64,000 nt of DNA from Rhodobacteraceae bacterium HIMB11 (GTDB taxonomy: Bacteria > Pseudomonadota > Alphaproteobacteria > Rhodobacterales > Rhodobacteraceae), in NCBI GenBank assembly GCA_000472185.1, contig AVDB01000008.1, forward strand, positions 62,001 to 126,000, given 5' to 3'. A program made the translations under genes and the position numbers. The notes beneath the pieces are model-generated. The model saw only the letters and a list, made by a program, of their open reading frames with translations, had not been told where the DNA came from and did no database searches. Of this stretch, positions 1 to 9,841 are shown piece after piece (the stretch's first letter is position 1; every line of letters begins with the position of its first letter).

Positions 1-2
1 TG

Positions 3-734
3 GAGTTCCTGCCCCGCATCAAACAGGCCACAGATGCGGTGATGAACATTTCAACAGGCGGTGGTTTGGGCATGACACGCGAAGAACGGCTTCGCGCCGC
101 CGTACGCACCAGCCCCGAAATGGCCAGCATGAATATGGGGTCCATCAATTTCGGAATTTTCCCGATGTTGGACAAATACAGCGAATGGAAACACGACTGG
201 GAACCCGAATTTCTGGGCATGACGCGGGATTTCATTTTCCGCAACACATTTGCCGATATCGAATATGCGATCAAGGAATTGGGCCAAGGCCACGGCACGC
301 GATTTGAATTCGAATGCTATGATCTGGGGCATCTTTATAACCTTGCGTGGATGATGGATCAGGGGTGGATCGAAGGGCCGATTTTCGTCCAAATGGTCTT
401 TGGCATTCTGGGCGGGGTCGGCGCGGATTTGGACAACCTGATGCATATGCACACAATCGCGAACAAACTGTTTGGCACGGATTACGAATGGTCGGTTCTG
501 GCCGCGGGACGCCATCAAATGCCCTTTACCACGCAAAGCGCGCTTTTGGGTGGAAACGTGCGCGTGGGGCTGGAAGACAGCCTTTATATTGGCCCCGGGA
601 AAAAGGCGACATCCAGCGCCGAACAAGTCACCAAAATTCGCTCAATCATCGAAAATCTGGGCCTAAGTGTCGCAACCCCTGCCGAGGCGCGCGAGCGCCT
701 TGGGCTTAAGGGGGCGGATCAGGTCAAATTCTAA
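3..734 (+). CDS. BKACE family (DUF849) beta-keto acid cleavage enzyme, 5' end outside window
   Basis: The frame is open from base 3, so the N-terminus lies upstream; about 243 C-terminal residues are present. The sequence matches the C-terminal half of the beta-keto acid cleavage enzyme family, including the NISTGGG stretch and the typical tail with [15 protein letters not shown] enzymes condense a beta-keto acid with acetyl-CoA, giving acetoacetate and a new acyl-CoA. With a carnitine dehydrogenase three genes downstream, the likely substrate is 3-dehydrocarnitine, giving betainyl-CoA plus acetoacetate; that assignment is inferred from context. The downstream aldehyde dehydrogenase starts 13 bp after the stop, so the genes are probably cotranscribed. 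A 3-keto-5-aminohexanoate cleavage role is the family's default annotation and cannot be excluded. Confidence 0.88.
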   Translation, partial: EFLPRIKQATDAVMNISTGGGLGMTREERLRAAVRTSPEMASMNMGSINFGIFPMLDKYSEWKHDWEPEFLGMTRDFIFRNTFADIEYAIKELGQGHGTRFEFECYDLGHLYNLAWMMDQGWIEGPIFVQMVFGILGGVGADLDNLMHMHTIANKLFGTDYEWSVLAAGRHQMPFTTQSALLGGNVRVGLEDSLYIGPGKKATSSAEQVTKIRSIIENLGLSVATPAEARERLGLKGADQVKF

Positions 735-747
735 GCGGAGGGATATC

Positions 748-2169
748 ATGCAAACCAAACTATTGATCAACGGCGAATTGGTTGCAGGCCAAGGCGAGGC
801 ACACACCGTCGTGGACCCTGCCACAGGAGAGGCGATCACCGCTATCCCAGAGGCCAGCCAAGAACAAGTCAGCGCCGCAGTTACCGCCGCAGATGAGGCG
901 TTTCAAACCTATTCCAAAACAACCCCCGCAGAGCGGGCCGAAATTTTGTTAAATATCGCCGATTGTTTGGAACAAAACCAAGACGAATTGGCAGAGCTAG
1001 AAAGTTTAGATGTCGGCAAACCTTGGCCCTCGGCGCGGGATGATGAAATGCCGTTGACAATCGACGTGTTCCGTTTTTTCGCAGGGGCTGCACGCACCAT
1101 GACGGGATCGGCCGCAGGGGAATATGTGGCGGGCCACACCAGCATGATCCGCCGTGACCCTGTTGGGCCGATCGCGTCCATCGCACCATGGAATTATCCT
1201 CTGATGATGGCCGCATGGAAATTAGCCGCGCCCTTGGCGGCGGGGTGTAGTGTGGTGTTGAAGCCTTCTGAAATCACGCCGCTTTCCACCCTGCGCGCGG
1301 CAGAATTGCTGAAAGACATTGTGCCCAAAGGAGTGTTGAACGTGATCCACGGCGCAGGGGCCACAATCGGGGATCAACTGATTAATGCGCCCAAGGTCGA
1401 GGGGATTTCCGTCACAGGATCCCCCGCCACGGGCATGGCCGCAATGCGCGCAGCCAGTCAGAAAATCCGTCATGTGCATCTGGAATTGGGCGGCAAAGCC
1501 CCCGTGATTGTGTTTGAGGATGCTGATTTGGATGCCGTGGCCGAAACGATCCGCTACGGCAGTTATTTCAACGCAGGCCAAGATTGTGCGCAGCCTTGCC
1601 GCGTGATCGCGCAAAAGGGGATCTACGAAGATCTGGTCGCCCGCATCGAAGCGCAGGTTAGCGAAATCAAAATCGGCGCACAAAAGGCCGAAGGCACCGA
1701 AATGGGCCCAATCGTTTCCAATGAACAACGCACACGGATCGCTGCCTTTGTGGATCGCGCACGTGGCACATGCGATGTGGTCACGGGGGGACGCGCGGGC
1801 GATGGCGCGGGATATTTCTATGAACCCACCCTACTCGCGAATGTGGACAATAATGCCGAGGTTGCAACATCCGAGGTATTCGGCCCCGTGGTCACCGTTT
1901 CCCCGTTTCAGGAGGCAGAGGATGCATTGCGCATCGCCAATGCATCGGATTATGGGCTTGCCTCATCTGTTTGGACGCAGAACGTTGGCCGCGCCATGCA
2001 GATGAGCGCCGAGATGCGCTATGGCTTTACATGGGTCAACACACATGGTGTGGGCACCCCCGAAATGCCATGGGCCGCGATGAAGGGATCGGGCACGGGA
2101 TGCGATATGTCGGTTTATGCGCTGGATGCCTACACATCCATCCGCCACGTGATGATCGCCCATGGATAA
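748..2169 (+). CDS. NAD-dependent aldehyde dehydrogenase (gamma-aminobutyraldehyde / betaine aldehyde dehydrogenase type)
   Basis: The protein has 473 residues from ATG 748, preceded by GGAGG at 737-742; an upstream start at 667 would run inside the BKACE gene. It is a complete ALDH: APWNYP near residue 150, the general base Glu246 in LELGGKAP, the nucleophile Cys280 in AGQDC, and EVFGPV towards the C-terminus. Overall it resembles E. coli PatD (gamma-aminobutyraldehyde dehydrogenase) closely, including the start [11 protein letters not shown] and the [10 protein letters not shown] stretch. In this operon it could oxidise betaine aldehyde or another trimethylammonium aldehyde. The specificity is inferred, not visible. 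The SDR gene downstream overlaps it by 8 bp. Confidence 0.88.
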   Translation: MQTKLLINGELVAGQGEAHTVVDPATGEAITAIPEASQEQVSAAVTAADEAFQTYSKTTPAERAEILLNIADCLEQNQDELAELESLDVGKPWPSARDDEMPLTIDVFRFFAGAARTMTGSAAGEYVAGHTSMIRRDPVGPIASIAPWNYPLMMAAWKLAAPLAAGCSVVLKPSEITPLSTLRAAELLKDIVPKGVLNVIHGAGATIGDQLINAPKVEGISVTGSPATGMAAMRAASQKIRHVHLELGGKAPVIVFEDADLDAVAETIRYGSYFNAGQDCAQPCRVIAQKGIYEDLVARIEAQVSEIKIGAQKAEGTEMGPIVSNEQRTRIAAFVDRARGTCDVVTGGRAGDGAGYFYEPTLLANVDNNAEVATSEVFGPVVTVSPFQEAEDALRIANASDYGLASSVWTQNVGRAMQMSAEMRYGFTWVNTHGVGTPEMPWAAMKGSGTGCDMSVYALDAYTSIRHVMIAHG

Positions 2170-2908
2170 GGGCGCAATTGTTACAGGCGGCAGCCGCGGG
2201 ATTGGTGCGGCGATTGTCGCGGCCTTGGATAACGCAGGCTATCGCGTTCTAACTTGCGGGCGTGGCGCGCGCCCTGCGGACCTGCCCGCCTCTGTGCATT
2301 GGATGTCAGCGGATGTGTCAAAACCCGCCGATGCCGCGGCATTGGTGGATTATGCATCGGCCGAATTGGGTCCCCTGTCCCTATTGGTGAATAACGCAGG
2401 CGTGCAGGTGGAAAAAACGATTGGCGAGAGCACAGACGCAGATTGGGATTTGGTCGTCGATATCAATTGTCGCGGCGTGTTCAACATGTCCCGCGCGGTA
2501 TTGCACGTGATGCAGGATCATGGCGGATCCATCGTCAACATCGGGTCGATTTCAGGCAACGTCGCCGACCCCTCAATGGCGCTTTATAATGCATCCAAGG
2601 CCTTTGTGCATGGGCTGACCAGGTCCATTGCCGTGGATCATGGACCGCAGGTGCGCTGCAACGCAATCAGCCCCGGTTGGATCATGACCGAAATGGCCAC
2701 CGATGGATTTGCGCTGGCCAATGATCCAGAGCGTGCGATGCGCGATGCGATTGCACGCCACCCTGTGGGCCGCATGGGAAAGCCAGAAGATATCGCAAAT
2801 GCGGTGCTTTGGCTCGCCTCAGATCAATCGCACTATGTGAATGGGGCCTGTATCACGGTGGATGGCGGTATGACGGCGGCCTCGCCCTTAAACCCGGGAT
2901 TGTTTTGA
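2162..2908 (+). CDS. SDR family NAD(P)-dependent oxidoreductase
   Basis: This is a classical short-chain dehydrogenase of 248 residues. Visible motifs are the nucleotide-binding TGGSRGIG near residue 7, NNAGV near 77, the catalytic Ser in IGSISG, and the YNASK Tyr-Lys pair, followed by a C-terminal VDGGM. It starts inside the aldehyde dehydrogenase gene (ATGGATAA overlap) and its TGA overlaps the next ATG by 1 bp, so translation is probably coupled through the operon. The substrate is not determined by sequence. In a carnitine operon a 3-hydroxybutyrate dehydrogenase handling the acetoacetate product, or a second hydroxy-acid dehydrogenase, are reasonable guesses. Confidence 0.85.
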   Translation: MDKGAIVTGGSRGIGAAIVAALDNAGYRVLTCGRGARPADLPASVHWMSADVSKPADAAALVDYASAELGPLSLLVNNAGVQVEKTIGESTDADWDLVVDINCRGVFNMSRAVLHVMQDHGGSIVNIGSISGNVADPSMALYNASKAFVHGLTRSIAVDHGPQVRCNAISPGWIMTEMATDGFALANDPERAMRDAIARHPVGRMGKPEDIANAVLWLASDQSHYVNGACITVDGGMTAASPLNPGLF

Positions 2909-3834
2909 TGAAATATGCACACACAGCCTGCCTTGGTGGCGGTGTAATCGGGGCCAGTTGGGCGGCCCTATTTCTGGCCTCTGGTCGATCTGTCACGGTT
3001 TATGACCCTGACCCTGATATCGAATGGCACGTCAAATCCTATATCGAACGGGCATGGCCCACGTTGACGGCGCTGGGCCTGACAACCCATGGGACCCCTG
3101 ATGCCGTGTCCTTTGCCACAACAGCGGCGGCAGCGGTTGAGGGTGCAGGATTTATTCAGGAAAACGTGCCCGAACGGCTTGCGATCAAACACGCGACATT
3201 TGCCGAGATTGAACCCGTTTTACAGGCCGATGCAATTGTGGCCAGCTCAGCCTCGGGACTGATGTTGTCACAAATGCAAGGGGGCTGGAAAAACCCCGCG
3301 CGCTTTGTTCTGGGCCATCCGTTCAATCCCCCCCACCTGATCCCCTTGGTTGAGGTGTTGGGCAACGACAAAACCGCCGACGGCATTGTGGATGAGGCGC
3401 GCGCATTTTACGAAAGCGTTGGGAAAATCACGATCGAAGTCAAGAAAGAGCGCAATGGCCATGTGGCAAACAGGTTGCAAGCCGCCCTTTGGCGCGAGGC
3501 AATCAGTTTGGTCCGCGATGGCGTCGCAACCCTTGAGGATGTGGACAAGGCCGTGTGGGCGGGTCCGGGCCTACGCTGGGCCGCGATGGGGCCAACTACC
3601 CTATTCCATCTGGGTGCAGGTGCGGGCGGATTGCAGGCGTTTTGCGAACATTTCGCCGATACATTTCACGGGTGGTGGGATGAATTGGGGCATGCCAAAC
3701 TGGACGCAGACACGATCAAGATTTTGGTCGATGGCATTGCCGATGCCCATGGCGATGCCTCCCAAGCAGACCTAAGTGCCGCGCGTGATGCCCTAATACT
3801 TGCCATGCAACAGGCGACAAAATCCCTCAGGTGA
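2908..3834 (+). CDS. L-carnitine dehydrogenase (3-hydroxyacyl-CoA dehydrogenase family)
   Basis: The protein has 308 residues from the ATG that overlaps the SDR stop (TGATG at 2906-2910). The N-terminal Rossmann fold carries GGGVIGASWAALFLASG and YDPDPD; the family signature GHPFNPPHLIPLVEV sits near residue 140, followed by the helical C-terminal domain. Members of this branch oxidise L-carnitine to 3-dehydrocarnitine with NAD. The BKACE gene in the same operon would then cleave that product, which supports the assignment. Some relatives carry a fused C-terminal thioesterase for betainyl-CoA; this one does not, and no separate thioesterase is in the window, so it may lie upstream. This is the last gene of the operon. 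Confidence 0.85.
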   Translation: MKYAHTACLGGGVIGASWAALFLASGRSVTVYDPDPDIEWHVKSYIERAWPTLTALGLTTHGTPDAVSFATTAAAAVEGAGFIQENVPERLAIKHATFAEIEPVLQADAIVASSASGLMLSQMQGGWKNPARFVLGHPFNPPHLIPLVEVLGNDKTADGIVDEARAFYESVGKITIEVKKERNGHVANRLQAALWREAISLVRDGVATLEDVDKAVWAGPGLRWAAMGPTTLFHLGAGAGGLQAFCEHFADTFHGWWDELGHAKLDADTIKILVDGIADAHGDASQADLSAARDALILAMQQATKSLR

Positions 3835-4293
3835 CTTCCGCATCTTATTTGAGTGGGCTGAACTGAATTAAACTTAATGACGTAAACGCGCCGCATCAGC
3901 GGCATTATGATATTGAGAGCAACTAATGCTCGAACCAAAGGTACGGGGTAGCACTTTTCAAACGCTGCAACGAAAGTGGCAATATCTTTGCGTCGCTCTC
4001 TGATGTGTTGTATGCGACTGGCGTTAGTTAATTGTATTTACTTGGTTTAGTTTGGTTGCGGGAACAGTATTTACTCAATTACCGACATTGCAAAAAATAG
4101 TTTAGATTTATTTATGTAATTGGATCTTACTTATCCAGATGACTGTGTTCTTTCACTAGGTTGTAGACACAGTGTCGGCCCCCAGAATCTCTCCCCAAAA
4201 ACACGCGAAAAAGTGTGTGTTTGGTGTGTTTTTGAATCTCACACGCATAGCGTTAGTGTGCAAAAATTAAGTCGTTGATATTGTTTTGGAAAG
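3835..4293. other. AT-rich intergenic region between the carnitine operon and tRNA-Phe
   Basis: No convincing gene is visible in 459 bp. The region is AT-rich compared with the operon upstream. It holds two short inverted repeats: AAACAC/GTGTTT (4199-4204 and 4217-4222) and CACAC/GTGTG (4240-4244 and 4256-4260). Read on the minus strand, either could be a weak terminator for tRNA-Phe. I found no duplicated tRNA 3' end here. Confidence 0.5.
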
Positions 4294-4368
4294 TGGTGCC
4301 CGGGGGCGGAATCGAACCACCGACACGAGGATTTTCAATCCACTGCTCTACCCCTGAGCTACCCGGGC
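4294..4368 (-). tRNA. tRNA-Phe (GAA), CCA encoded
   Basis: Read on the minus strand the sequence folds as a tRNA of 75 nt. The acceptor stem GCCCGGG pairs with CCCGGGC, the D-arm is GCUC-AGGGGUA-GAGC, the anticodon loop UUGAAAA carries GAA, the T-arm has UUCGAUU, and the 3' CCA is encoded. The anticodon stem GUGGA/UCCUC leaves one U-U mismatch at its second pair, which I recall as a common feature of tRNA-Phe in this family. It lies between recO (upstream on the same strand) and the AT-rich spacer that borders the carnitine operon. Confidence 0.95.
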
Positions 4369-4371
4369 ACG

Positions 4372-4389
4372 AAAAGCGTGAACGCTTTA
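4372..4389 (-). terminator. Inverted repeat between recO and tRNA-Phe, possible terminator
   Basis: AAAGCGT-GA-ACGCTTT (4373-4388) is a perfect 7-bp inverted repeat. On the minus strand it ends in a short run of T. It may end the pdxJ-to-recO transcript just before the tRNA, although the T run is short and readthrough into the tRNA is possible. Confidence 0.4.
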
Positions 4390-4455
4390 GGTGATGGCGT
4401 TCTATGGTGAAGAACACAGAGTGTCCAGTGGAAAATGTACTTTTTTGACTGATTG

Positions 4456-5181
4456 TTAGACAACTGCGTGACGCTGCATAATATCTATGAAACGTTCACG
4501 CGCCTTGGGCATGGTCTTAACGCCCAACGCTGGTGTCACCTTGTGCAACCAAAAATACGAGAGAACCTGCAAACCGTCAAATACGTCGGATATATTTTTG
4601 TCTTTTTCCATCACGATGCGCGGCATGGGTAAGAGGCGATCTGCCCATTCCCCTGCTGCCTGCCGACTTACGGCGCAACCTGATTTTGGTGAGAGGTAAG
4701 GCAAATTTTCGGTATCTCCGGTCACGACACATTTGGATAGGTCTAGGCCAAATCCTAGCGCGTCTAACAAGGCAAGCTCCCAATAGAAATATCCAACGCA
4801 CCACATGTCTGGATGTATCAAAAGATCATATAATTTTTCAGTGGCGTCAAATATCCGTGCTTGCGGATCACGATCCTCAACAAATGTTGTGAGCATCGAA
4901 CTTAATGCCGCAACCCCCGCTAGGGTTAAGCGACTGTCTAATATTTCTGGGTAAGACTTTATTACATCGATTTGCACGCTTCCCATATGCTCGCTTAGGC
5001 GCGCACGCCACGTGATATCTAGAATATTTCCCATCTGCAGGATTGGACGAAATTTTCTGGATTGGCCGCCACGAAGAACGGCACGCACACGGCCATTTTT
5101 TTGTGTAAGAGCATCTACAATAACCGCCGTTTCACCAAAGGGTGTCGTGCCCAACAATATGCCCTGATCGCGCCATTCCAT
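4456..5181 (-). CDS. recO: DNA repair protein RecO
   Basis: The protein has 241 residues. It begins with the typical MEWRDQGILL and an OB-fold N-terminal domain with LRGG(Q)SRK, followed by the helical RecO C-terminal domain. RecO works with RecR to load RecA on SSB-coated single-stranded DNA. The ATG at 5181 is preferred because it gives the usual family start; a TTG 27 bp upstream would extend the frame but has no good ribosome site. The zinc-finger cysteines found in some RecO proteins are not evident. It is the last gene of the lepB-rnc-era-DUF1491-recO group. Confidence 0.93.
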   Translation of the reverse strand: MEWRDQGILLGTTPFGETAVIVDALTQKNGRVRAVLRGGQSRKFRPILQMGNILDITWRARLSEHMGSVQIDVIKSYPEILDSRLTLAGVAALSSMLTTFVEDRDPQARIFDATEKLYDLLIHPDMWCVGYFYWELALLDALGFGLDLSKCVVTGDTENLPYLSPKSGCAVSRQAAGEWADRLLPMPRIVMEKDKNISDVFDGLQVLSYFWLHKVTPALGVKTMPKARERFIDIMQRHAVV

Positions 5182-5238
5182 GGTACAGATATAGGCAGCG
5201 ATGTCCAAGCTGTCACTATTCCAATCGAAAACAGCTGA

Positions 5239-5559
5239 CTAAGGATCGATCAAATGCGCATCGTTTAATGGGTTTTCAACTTCAAGGACCCAAAGATCGG
5301 GATCAAAAGATCGCTGCCGCGCAATCATCGCATCCACTTCAGATTCATCACCCTGCGCGAATACTGTCCAAGTTGGCGCGCCTGTATCAAGATCCAACCC
5401 TTTTTGATAAAGTGTAGAAGTACCATCCAATGGAACCAACTTTATTAAAATTGCACCCGCTTGATCATCACCACGCGAAGTAACAAACGCAGAAATACCC
5501 CGAAGCAATAAGGTTTTCAGATAGGCTTTAACCCAAAATTCGCTTGCGATCCTGCTCAT
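5239..5559 (-). CDS. DUF1491 family protein
   Basis: This small protein of 106 residues matches the alphaproteobacterial DUF1491 family: an N-terminal SEFWVKAYLKTLLLRG, an RGD(D)xAGAILIK strand and a WxxFAQGDE stretch, then a C-terminal DPDLWVLEVE. The function is unknown. Its ATG overlaps the era stop as ATGA, so it is translated together with era and recO. That placement suggests a link with ribosome or RNA metabolism, but this is only context. Confidence 0.85.
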   Translation of the reverse strand: MSRIASEFWVKAYLKTLLLRGISAFVTSRGDDQAGAILIKLVPLDGTSTLYQKGLDLDTGAPTWTVFAQGDESEVDAMIARQRSFDPDLWVLEVENPLNDAHLIDP

Positions 5560-6461
5560 GCATTTCCGTCTTTAAAATCCAGTCCCATTTCGGTGTACCG
5601 CTCTGCTTCATCAAGCCATTTTTCACGGACTTTCACCTGACAGAAAAGATGCACCCGACGCCCCATAAAGGTTTCTAACTCTTCCCGCGCGGCTTTTGAA
5701 ATGGCCTTGATCGTTTCGCCCTTATTGCCCAAAACGATCCCTTTATGGCCATCGCGTGTGACATAAATCACTTGCTCAATGCGCGCGCTGCCATCTTTAC
5801 GTTCTTCCCAGTTTTCGGTTTCCACCGTTAATTGGTAGGGCAATTCCTGATGCAGCCTTAGGGTTAATTTTTCACGCGTCATTTCGGCGGCAATCATGCG
5901 CATTGGAAGATCGGCAATTTGATCCTCGGGGTAAAGCCAAGGACCTTCTGGCAACTTATCCCCAAGCCACCCGCGCAAATCATTGACGCCATATCCACGT
6001 TCGGCAGAGATCATAAAGGTTTGTTCAAAGCTGAATGCATCATTCATTTTTTGCGACAATGATAACAACTCTTCGGCTTTGACGCGATCAATCTTGTTAA
6101 TGGCCAGCGCAACGGTGCGTCCTTCTGCAATATCACCCAATTCGGCCAAAATACGTTCAACACCCTCGGTCACACCTCTATGCGCCTCAATCAATAAAAC
6201 GATAACATCCGCGTCCGCGGCCCCGCCCCACGCGGCGGCGACCATTGCGCGATCCAGTCGGCGGCGTGGTTTAAACAGGCCAGGCGTATCAACGAAAACG
6301 ATCTGCGCATCGCCTTCTATTGCGACACCTCTGATGCGCGCACGCGTCGTTTGCACTTTATGCGTTACGATTGAAACCTTAGCCCCGACCATTTGGTTCA
6401 ATAGTGTTGATTTGCCCGCATTCGGTTCACCAATCAGTGCGACGAAACCTGCTTTTGTCAT
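5556..6461 (-). CDS. era: GTPase Era
   Basis: The protein has 301 residues, the normal length. The GTPase domain has the P-loop GEPNAGKST near residue 11, the switch II DTPG near 59, and the NKID base-recognition motif near 122. The C-terminal KH domain carries the GNKG loop ([12 protein letters not shown]). Era binds the 3' end of 16S rRNA and assists 30S maturation. It overlaps rnc upstream and the DUF1491 gene downstream by 4 bp each, giving a tightly coupled rnc-era pair as in many proteobacteria. Confidence 0.97.
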   Translation of the reverse strand: MTKAGFVALIGEPNAGKSTLLNQMVGAKVSIVTHKVQTTRARIRGVAIEGDAQIVFVDTPGLFKPRRRLDRAMVAAAWGGAADADVIVLLIEAHRGVTEGVERILAELGDIAEGRTVALAINKIDRVKAEELLSLSQKMNDAFSFEQTFMISAERGYGVNDLRGWLGDKLPEGPWLYPEDQIADLPMRMIAAEMTREKLTLRLHQELPYQLTVETENWEERKDGSARIEQVIYVTRDGHKGIVLGNKGETIKAISKAAREELETFMGRRVHLFCQVKVREKWLDEAERYTEMGLDFKDGNA

Positions 6462-7141
6462 GATGTTTCCAACTTTTCTAATAGGGCTTTTGCCGCTGCT
6501 TGTTCTGCGTTGCGCTTGCTGCCTGCAACGGCACTGTCACTTTGTCCGTCGTCCAGTTTAACTTCGATTGTAAAGACGGGTGCATGATCTGGGCCTGTAC
6601 GATGTAAAACCGTGTATTTCGGTGGGGTAAAACCGCGACTTTGCGCCCATTCTTGCAATGTGGTTTTTGCGTCCCGTGCGTCGGCCTTAACCGTTGACAC
6701 ACGATCCCCCCATAGCGCCAAGATGACCTGCTGTGCCGCGGGAAAACCGCCATCCAAATAAATTGCCGCGATCACAGCTTCCAACGCATCTGCAAGCAAG
6801 GCATCTTTGCGACGCCCCCCCGACATCATTTCAGAACGTCCCAGTTTTAACACCGCACCAATATCAATATCCCGCGCAACTGATGCACAGGCCTCTTTTC
6901 GGACAAGCGCGTTATACCTTGGCGCTAACAAACCCTCGCTCGCGGTGGGGTCACGCTCTAACAATGCTTGGGCCATCACCAGTCCCAGAACACGGTCGCC
7001 TAAGAATTCTAATCGCTGATTGTCCTGTCGCGTGGCACTGCCACGGGATGGATGTGTCAGTGCCTCTTGCAAAAGCGAAAGCGTTTGGAACCGATAGCCC
7101 AAACGCTTTTCAAAGTGTTCTATGTCCTGTGATCGGTTCAA
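6458..7141 (-). CDS. rnc: Ribonuclease III
   Basis: The protein has 227 residues. The RNase III catalytic signature [13 protein letters not shown] is near residue 43, a second acidic cluster ([17 protein letters not shown]) follows near 115, and a C-terminal double-stranded-RNA-binding domain ends in [17 protein letters not shown]. The enzyme processes rRNA precursors and structured mRNAs in the cytoplasm. It overlaps lepB and era by 4 bp each (ATGA), so the three genes are probably coupled. Confidence 0.97.
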   Translation of the reverse strand: MNRSQDIEHFEKRLGYRFQTLSLLQEALTHPSRGSATRQDNQRLEFLGDRVLGLVMAQALLERDPTASEGLLAPRYNALVRKEACASVARDIDIGAVLKLGRSEMMSGGRRKDALLADALEAVIAAIYLDGGFPAAQQVILALWGDRVSTVKADARDAKTTLQEWAQSRGFTPPKYTVLHRTGPDHAPVFTIEVKLDDGQSDSAVAGSKRNAEQAAAKALLEKLETS

Positions 7142-7977
7142 TTGATCGCCTTAAAAAAACGATCGCCACGCCATGTCCAGAAGAACAACATAGAACGTCC
7201 AGCGGACGAAAACATGATACGATCTGCACGGCCGATTAGATCTTCATATGGAACAAAACCAACACCGCCCTGAACCTGCTTAACACGGCTATCCAGAGAA
7301 TTGTCACGGTTGTCCCCCATGAAAAAGAAGTGACCTTCGGGAACAGTGAATACCGCTGTATCATCAGTGTATGCGCGGCCGATATCCAAAACTTCGTGTG
7401 TGACACCATTTGGCAAGGTTTCTAGCATCCGTGTTTTCACGCATTCTCCACCGTCACCAACCGCACCATTTGAACAACGTGGACGGTTTTTAAACGACCC
7501 TTGTGGACCCATCACCTCAACAAATGGTTCAATAGTTTGTTGCGGCACCTCAGTTCCATTCAAAATGATTTTACCGCCCTTCATCTGAACACGATCCCCA
7601 GGAACGCCAATCAAACGTTTAATGTAATCGCGCCCTGTAACAGGATGACGGAACACAACCACATCGCCACGCTGTGGTTCACCACCAAGCAAGCGTTTGT
7701 TGTTTCCTTTCATGAAACCACACAGATCTTCGGCATCAACATTGATGCCGACTGCAGGGATAATCACGCTGGGACACGAGGCATAGGAATACCCATAGGC
7801 CATTTTATTTACGAAAAGAAAATCACCAATAAGCAGCGTTGATTTCATCGATCCTGATGGAATCCAGAACGGCTGAAACAATAACGAACGAAATAGTCCA
7901 GCCAGCAAAAGAGCGTAAACGATTGTCTTAATCGTTTCTAAAATGCCGTTCTGAGATTTTTCTTCTTTCGGTGCCAT
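7138..7977 (-). CDS. lepB: Signal peptidase I
   Basis: The protein has 279 residues with one N-terminal membrane segment ([20 protein letters not shown]). The catalytic Ser lies in [11 protein letters not shown] and the Lys in [13 protein letters not shown]; the box E motif [11 protein letters not shown] is near residue 222. It removes signal peptides from exported precursors at the periplasmic face of the inner membrane. An insertion with paired cysteines (SYASCPS and EDLCGFM) lies after box B, a variation seen in alphaproteobacterial LepB. It begins about 50 bp downstream of acpS in the same operon. Confidence 0.96.
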   Translation of the reverse strand: MAPKEEKSQNGILETIKTIVYALLLAGLFRSLLFQPFWIPSGSMKSTLLIGDFLFVNKMAYGYSYASCPSVIIPAVGINVDAEDLCGFMKGNNKRLLGGEPQRGDVVVFRHPVTGRDYIKRLIGVPGDRVQMKGGKIILNGTEVPQQTIEPFVEVMGPQGSFKNRPRCSNGAVGDGGECVKTRMLETLPNGVTHEVLDIGRAYTDDTAVFTVPEGHFFFMGDNRDNSLDSRVKQVQGGVGFVPYEDLIGRADRIMFSSAGRSMLFFWTWRGDRFFKAIN

Positions 7978-8027
7978 CCCGCGCTCCTGTATTGCTAACC
8001 GCTACATGCGCCTTGACGGCATAGGAG

Positions 8028-8429
8028 TCAAGTTTTCAACCGCGCTTCGATCACAACAAAGGCCTGTGCCCAAGGGTGATCATCGGTCAAGGTCACATGC
8101 ACGATTGCCTCATGCGTATCGGGAACCAATTCGTCTAACCGTTTTTTTGCCCATCCGGTTAGGGTCATCCTCGGCTCGCCCGTCTTTAGGTTGTGCACAG
8201 CCATGTCTTTCCATGCGATCCCCATGCGCAGCCCTGTCCCCAGTGCCTTGGAACAGGCCTCTTTTGCGGCCCAGCGTTTGGCAAGCGTGCCAGCCTCATC
8301 CATTCGGCGCTTGGCCTTGGATTGTTCGATGTCTGTGAACACACGGTTTCGAAACCGATCTCCGTGACGCTCCAAAACGGCTTGGATGCGATCAATATTG
8401 GCAAGATCGGTTCCGATGCCGATAATCAT
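8028..8429 (-). CDS. acpS: Holo-[acyl-carrier-protein] synthase
   Basis: The protein has 133 residues of the AcpS family. The Mg2+-binding motif [12 protein letters not shown] is at the N-terminus and the second motif [15 protein letters not shown] near residue 68. It transfers the 4'-phosphopantetheine arm from CoA to a serine of acyl carrier protein. The start overlaps the pdxJ stop by 4 bp. The pdxJ-acpS pairing is common in proteobacteria. Confidence 0.96.
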   Translation of the reverse strand: MIIGIGTDLANIDRIQAVLERHGDRFRNRVFTDIEQSKAKRRMDEAGTLAKRWAAKEACSKALGTGLRMGIAWKDMAVHNLKTGEPRMTLTGWAKKRLDELVPDTHEAIVHVTLTDDHPWAQAFVVIEARLKT

Positions 8430-9166
8430 CCACGCGCCTCATCCATAAGGCCGCGCATTTTCGCAATGGCACCTTCTAGGCCAACAAAAACAGCCTCACC
8501 AATCAGAAAATGACCGATGTTAAGCTCCATAAGCTGCGGCAATTTCGCAATCGGTGCCACAGTGTCATAGGTGAGGCCGTGGCCTGCGTGCACCTCTAAT
8601 CCTAATGAATGCGCATAAACGGCCATCTCGGTCAGACGCGCCAATTCTTGATCGCGTTCTTCGAATTTGCCTTCATAATGATAATCGCAATAGGCCCCCG
8701 TATGTAATTCGATAACCTGTGCGCCGATGCGATGGGCGGCATCAATCTGACGTTTATCGGCCGCGATAAATATTGAAACCCGACACCCAGCATCACGCAA
8801 GGGTGCAATGAAATGGGCCAATCGGTTTTCTTCGCGTGCAACCTCAAGCCCACCTTCTGTGGTACGTTCTTCCCGGCGTTCTGGGACGATGCAGACGGCA
8901 TGTGGTTTGTGACGCAATGCAATTGCCTGCATTTCATCCGTTGCGGCCATTTCGAAATTCAGTGGTAAATTGATCGCATCCATCATGCGTTCAATATCAT
9001 CATCCACGATATGGCGACGATCCTCCCGCAGATGGGCGGTGATGCCGTCAGCGCCTGCACTTTGCGCCAAGATGGCCGCGCGCACGGGGTCGGGGTATGC
9101 CGAACCACGCGCATTGCGAACGGTTGCGACGTGATCAATATTCACACCAAGTCTTAACTTTGACAT
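8426..9166 (-). CDS. pdxJ: Pyridoxine 5'-phosphate synthase
   Basis: The protein has 246 residues with the family's [18 protein letters not shown] at the N-terminus, [16 protein letters not shown] near residue 40, [15 protein letters not shown] near 92, and [16 protein letters not shown] near the end. PdxJ condenses 1-deoxyxylulose 5-phosphate with 3-amino-1-hydroxyacetone 1-phosphate in the last step of vitamin B6 synthesis. It heads the pdxJ-acpS-lepB-rnc-era-recO series; the DUF2062 gene is 29 bp upstream. Confidence 0.97.
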   Translation of the reverse strand: MSKLRLGVNIDHVATVRNARGSAYPDPVRAAILAQSAGADGITAHLREDRRHIVDDDIERMMDAINLPLNFEMAATDEMQAIALRHKPHAVCIVPERREERTTEGGLEVAREENRLAHFIAPLRDAGCRVSIFIAADKRQIDAAHRIGAQVIELHTGAYCDYHYEGKFEERDQELARLTEMAVYAHSLGLEVHAGHGLTYDTVAPIAKLPQLMELNIGHFLIGEAVFVGLEGAIAKMRGLMDEARG

Positions 9167-9195
9167 CCCAGCCTCATGTTTTGAATGCGTTTAAT

Positions 9196-9831
9196 TCAGT
9201 TCTTGTCCTTACGACGTAGTGCAGCACGCGCTTTGAACAAACCCTTACGACGCTTTTGATAGGCATGAATAATAGGGACGGTTAGGAAATAGGCAATTGT
9301 TGCGACAAAAACACCTGGAATTATTCCACCGACCATATACGGGAAAAACACCTCATCAAAAAAGATCGCCAGACTGCTCCAGTCCATTTCACGCCCCATG
9401 AAAAGGGCCATGATGTTTTCCTGCAGATCGTCGGCTGCCCATACAAATTTCTCAATAAATCCAGGATCGCGAGCGCCAGGTTCATGCACAAATTCCGTTC
9501 CCAGCAATAGGTGACCCGTTTTCAAAGAAACAACACCGATCGGAATATAAGTGAGCGGGTTGCCAAAAAATGTCCCCAACAGCGCCGCAAGAAGATTACC
9601 ACTCATCACGCGGGCGATGAGAGCGGCACAGACGAAATGCATCCCATAAAAGGGCGTGAAGGTCACAAAGACACCCGCCCAAATACCACGGGCAATGCGT
9701 TCTGGTGTATCTGGCAATCTGCGTAGTCTATGGCGCACATAGTGAAAGGCCCGCGTCCAGCCACCCTTAGGCCAAATCGCGCGGTATATCCTATCTAAAA
9801 CAGCAGGTCTTTCACGTCTTTTGAAAACCAC
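9196..9831 (-). CDS. DUF2062 domain-containing membrane protein
   Basis: The protein has 211 residues. After a basic N-terminus, the DUF2062 signature GIWAGVFVTFTPFYGMHF is followed by a second hydrophobic stretch (LLAALLGTFFGNPLTYIPIG) and a third near the C-terminus (MVGGIIPGVFVATIAYFLTVP), then a strongly basic tail. It is probably an inner-membrane protein of unknown function. It sits between rsh (10 bp upstream) and pdxJ and is likely part of the same transcript. Confidence 0.87.
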   Translation of the reverse strand: MVFKRRERPAVLDRIYRAIWPKGGWTRAFHYVRHRLRRLPDTPERIARGIWAGVFVTFTPFYGMHFVCAALIARVMSGNLLAALLGTFFGNPLTYIPIGVVSLKTGHLLLGTEFVHEPGARDPGFIEKFVWAADDLQENIMALFMGREMDWSSLAIFFDEVFFPYMVGGIIPGVFVATIAYFLTVPIIHAYQKRRKGLFKARAALRRKDKN

Positions 9832-9841
9832 TGTGCTTCCT

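Noticed and set aside
51-626. 191-codon minus-strand frame opposite the BKACE gene
   Set aside because: It is antisense to a clear BKACE sequence; Cys/His/Phe-rich composition fits a shadow frame.
4294-4368. tRNA-Phe as a degenerate copy because of the U-U mismatch in the anticodon stem
   Set aside because: All other stems pair, the anticodon loop is canonical, and this mismatch is, to my recollection, common in the family.
5983-6561. 192-codon plus-strand frame opposite era and rnc
   Set aside because: Antisense to conserved era motifs; low-complexity Ser/Thr/Ala composition.
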